This document shows, piece by piece, positions 5,156-5,344 of a stretch of 5,344 nt of DNA. The stretch comes from Saprospiraceae bacterium (GTDB lineage: Bacteria; Bacteroidota; Bacteroidia; Chitinophagales; Saprospiraceae): positions 1 to 5,344 of the forward strand of contig SLKL01000429.1 in the NCBI GenBank assembly GCA_007134625.1, in the 5' to 3' direction. Positions within the stretch are counted from its first letter, which is position 1. Each line of letters starts with the position of its first letter. Below the pieces are notes generated by a model. The model was not told where the DNA came from. It saw only the letters and a program-made list of their open reading frames with translations, and searched no databases. Position numbers and translations under genes: made by a program.

Positions 5156-5344
5156 ATGAAAAAAATACTTTTTATTCTATTGGCAGCTACTCTGCTTTTT
5201 TTCTCCTGCGAAAAAGAGAGTGGAGAATTATTTGATGACTCGGCCAGCAAACCTGTTTATTCTCATGAAGTTCTAAAAAAAGAATGGGTCTCTGAAATAG
5301 AATTTTTGTCTGAATTCTATAACTTCGTCGCTAGATATACACTT
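5156..5344 (+). CDS. Putative lipoprotein, N-terminal 63 residues, cut by window edge
   Basis: An open frame from ATG 5156 runs to the end of the window without a stop. The start reads MKKILFILLAATLLFFSC, a signal peptide ending at Cys18, the likely lipidated residue for signal peptidase II. The -3 residue is Phe rather than the usual Leu. After the Cys comes EKESGELFDD; this acidic stretch may act as a surface-export signal like those described in Bacteroidota lipoproteins, but that is inference. The visible mature part (about 19-63) is charged with several aromatics, and I recognise no domain. AGGAG at 5149-5153 lies only 2 nt from the ATG, so it is a weak ribosome site at best. Spacing of 12 bp from the barrel gene suggests co-transcription. 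Confidence 0.82.
   Translation, partial: MKKILFILLAATLLFFSCEKESGELFDDSASKPVYSHEVLKKEWVSEIEFLSEFYNFVARYTL

Overview
The window looks like a piece of a Bacteroidota chromosome. The large first gene ends in a type IX secretion (T9SS) type A sorting domain, a system confined to this phylum. The genes lack Shine-Dalgarno sequences or have weak ones. Sequences resembling the Bacteroidota -7 promoter box (TAnnTTTG) lie upstream of two genes. The intergenic DNA carries short repeats of kinds I associate with Bacteroidota genomes. I cannot place it below phylum from sequence alone.

Layout: (1) 41-3121, plus strand: a secreted protein of 1026 residues with a signal peptide, two discoidin-like (F5/8 type C-like) modules, an M60/enhancin-type zinc metallopeptidase domain with an intact HEFGH...E site, a beta-rich module and a T9SS sorting domain. 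(2) 3142-3375, minus strand: a small 77-residue protein, convergent with the peptidase and ending 20 bp from it; it has an antitoxin-like look but no toxin beside it. (3) 3376-4372: about 1 kb without a credible gene. About 600 bp of it is a mosaic of unrelated repeats: C-free purine-rich tracts, TGTCTCGT direct repeats, a CCCTTCGAC...GCTCAGGG element, an AT-rich AATTG tract, a compound tandem array with hairpins and a 36-bp unit, and a 7-bp tandem repeat 94 bp long. (4) 4373-5143, plus strand: a 256-residue Sec-exported, probably outer-membrane beta-barrel protein. (5) 5156 to the window edge, plus strand: the start of a lipoprotein gene, 12 bp downstream of the barrel gene and probably in its operon.

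The peptidase probably acts on glycoproteins outside the cell, with the discoidin-like modules supplying adhesion. The barrel and lipoprotein are probably an envelope pair of unknown role. Nothing ties the two units functionally, and the repeat-filled spacer separates them. I found no complete mobile element, CRISPR array, RNA gene or clear defence system. The most unusual part is the dense clustering of different repeat families at 3500-4148.
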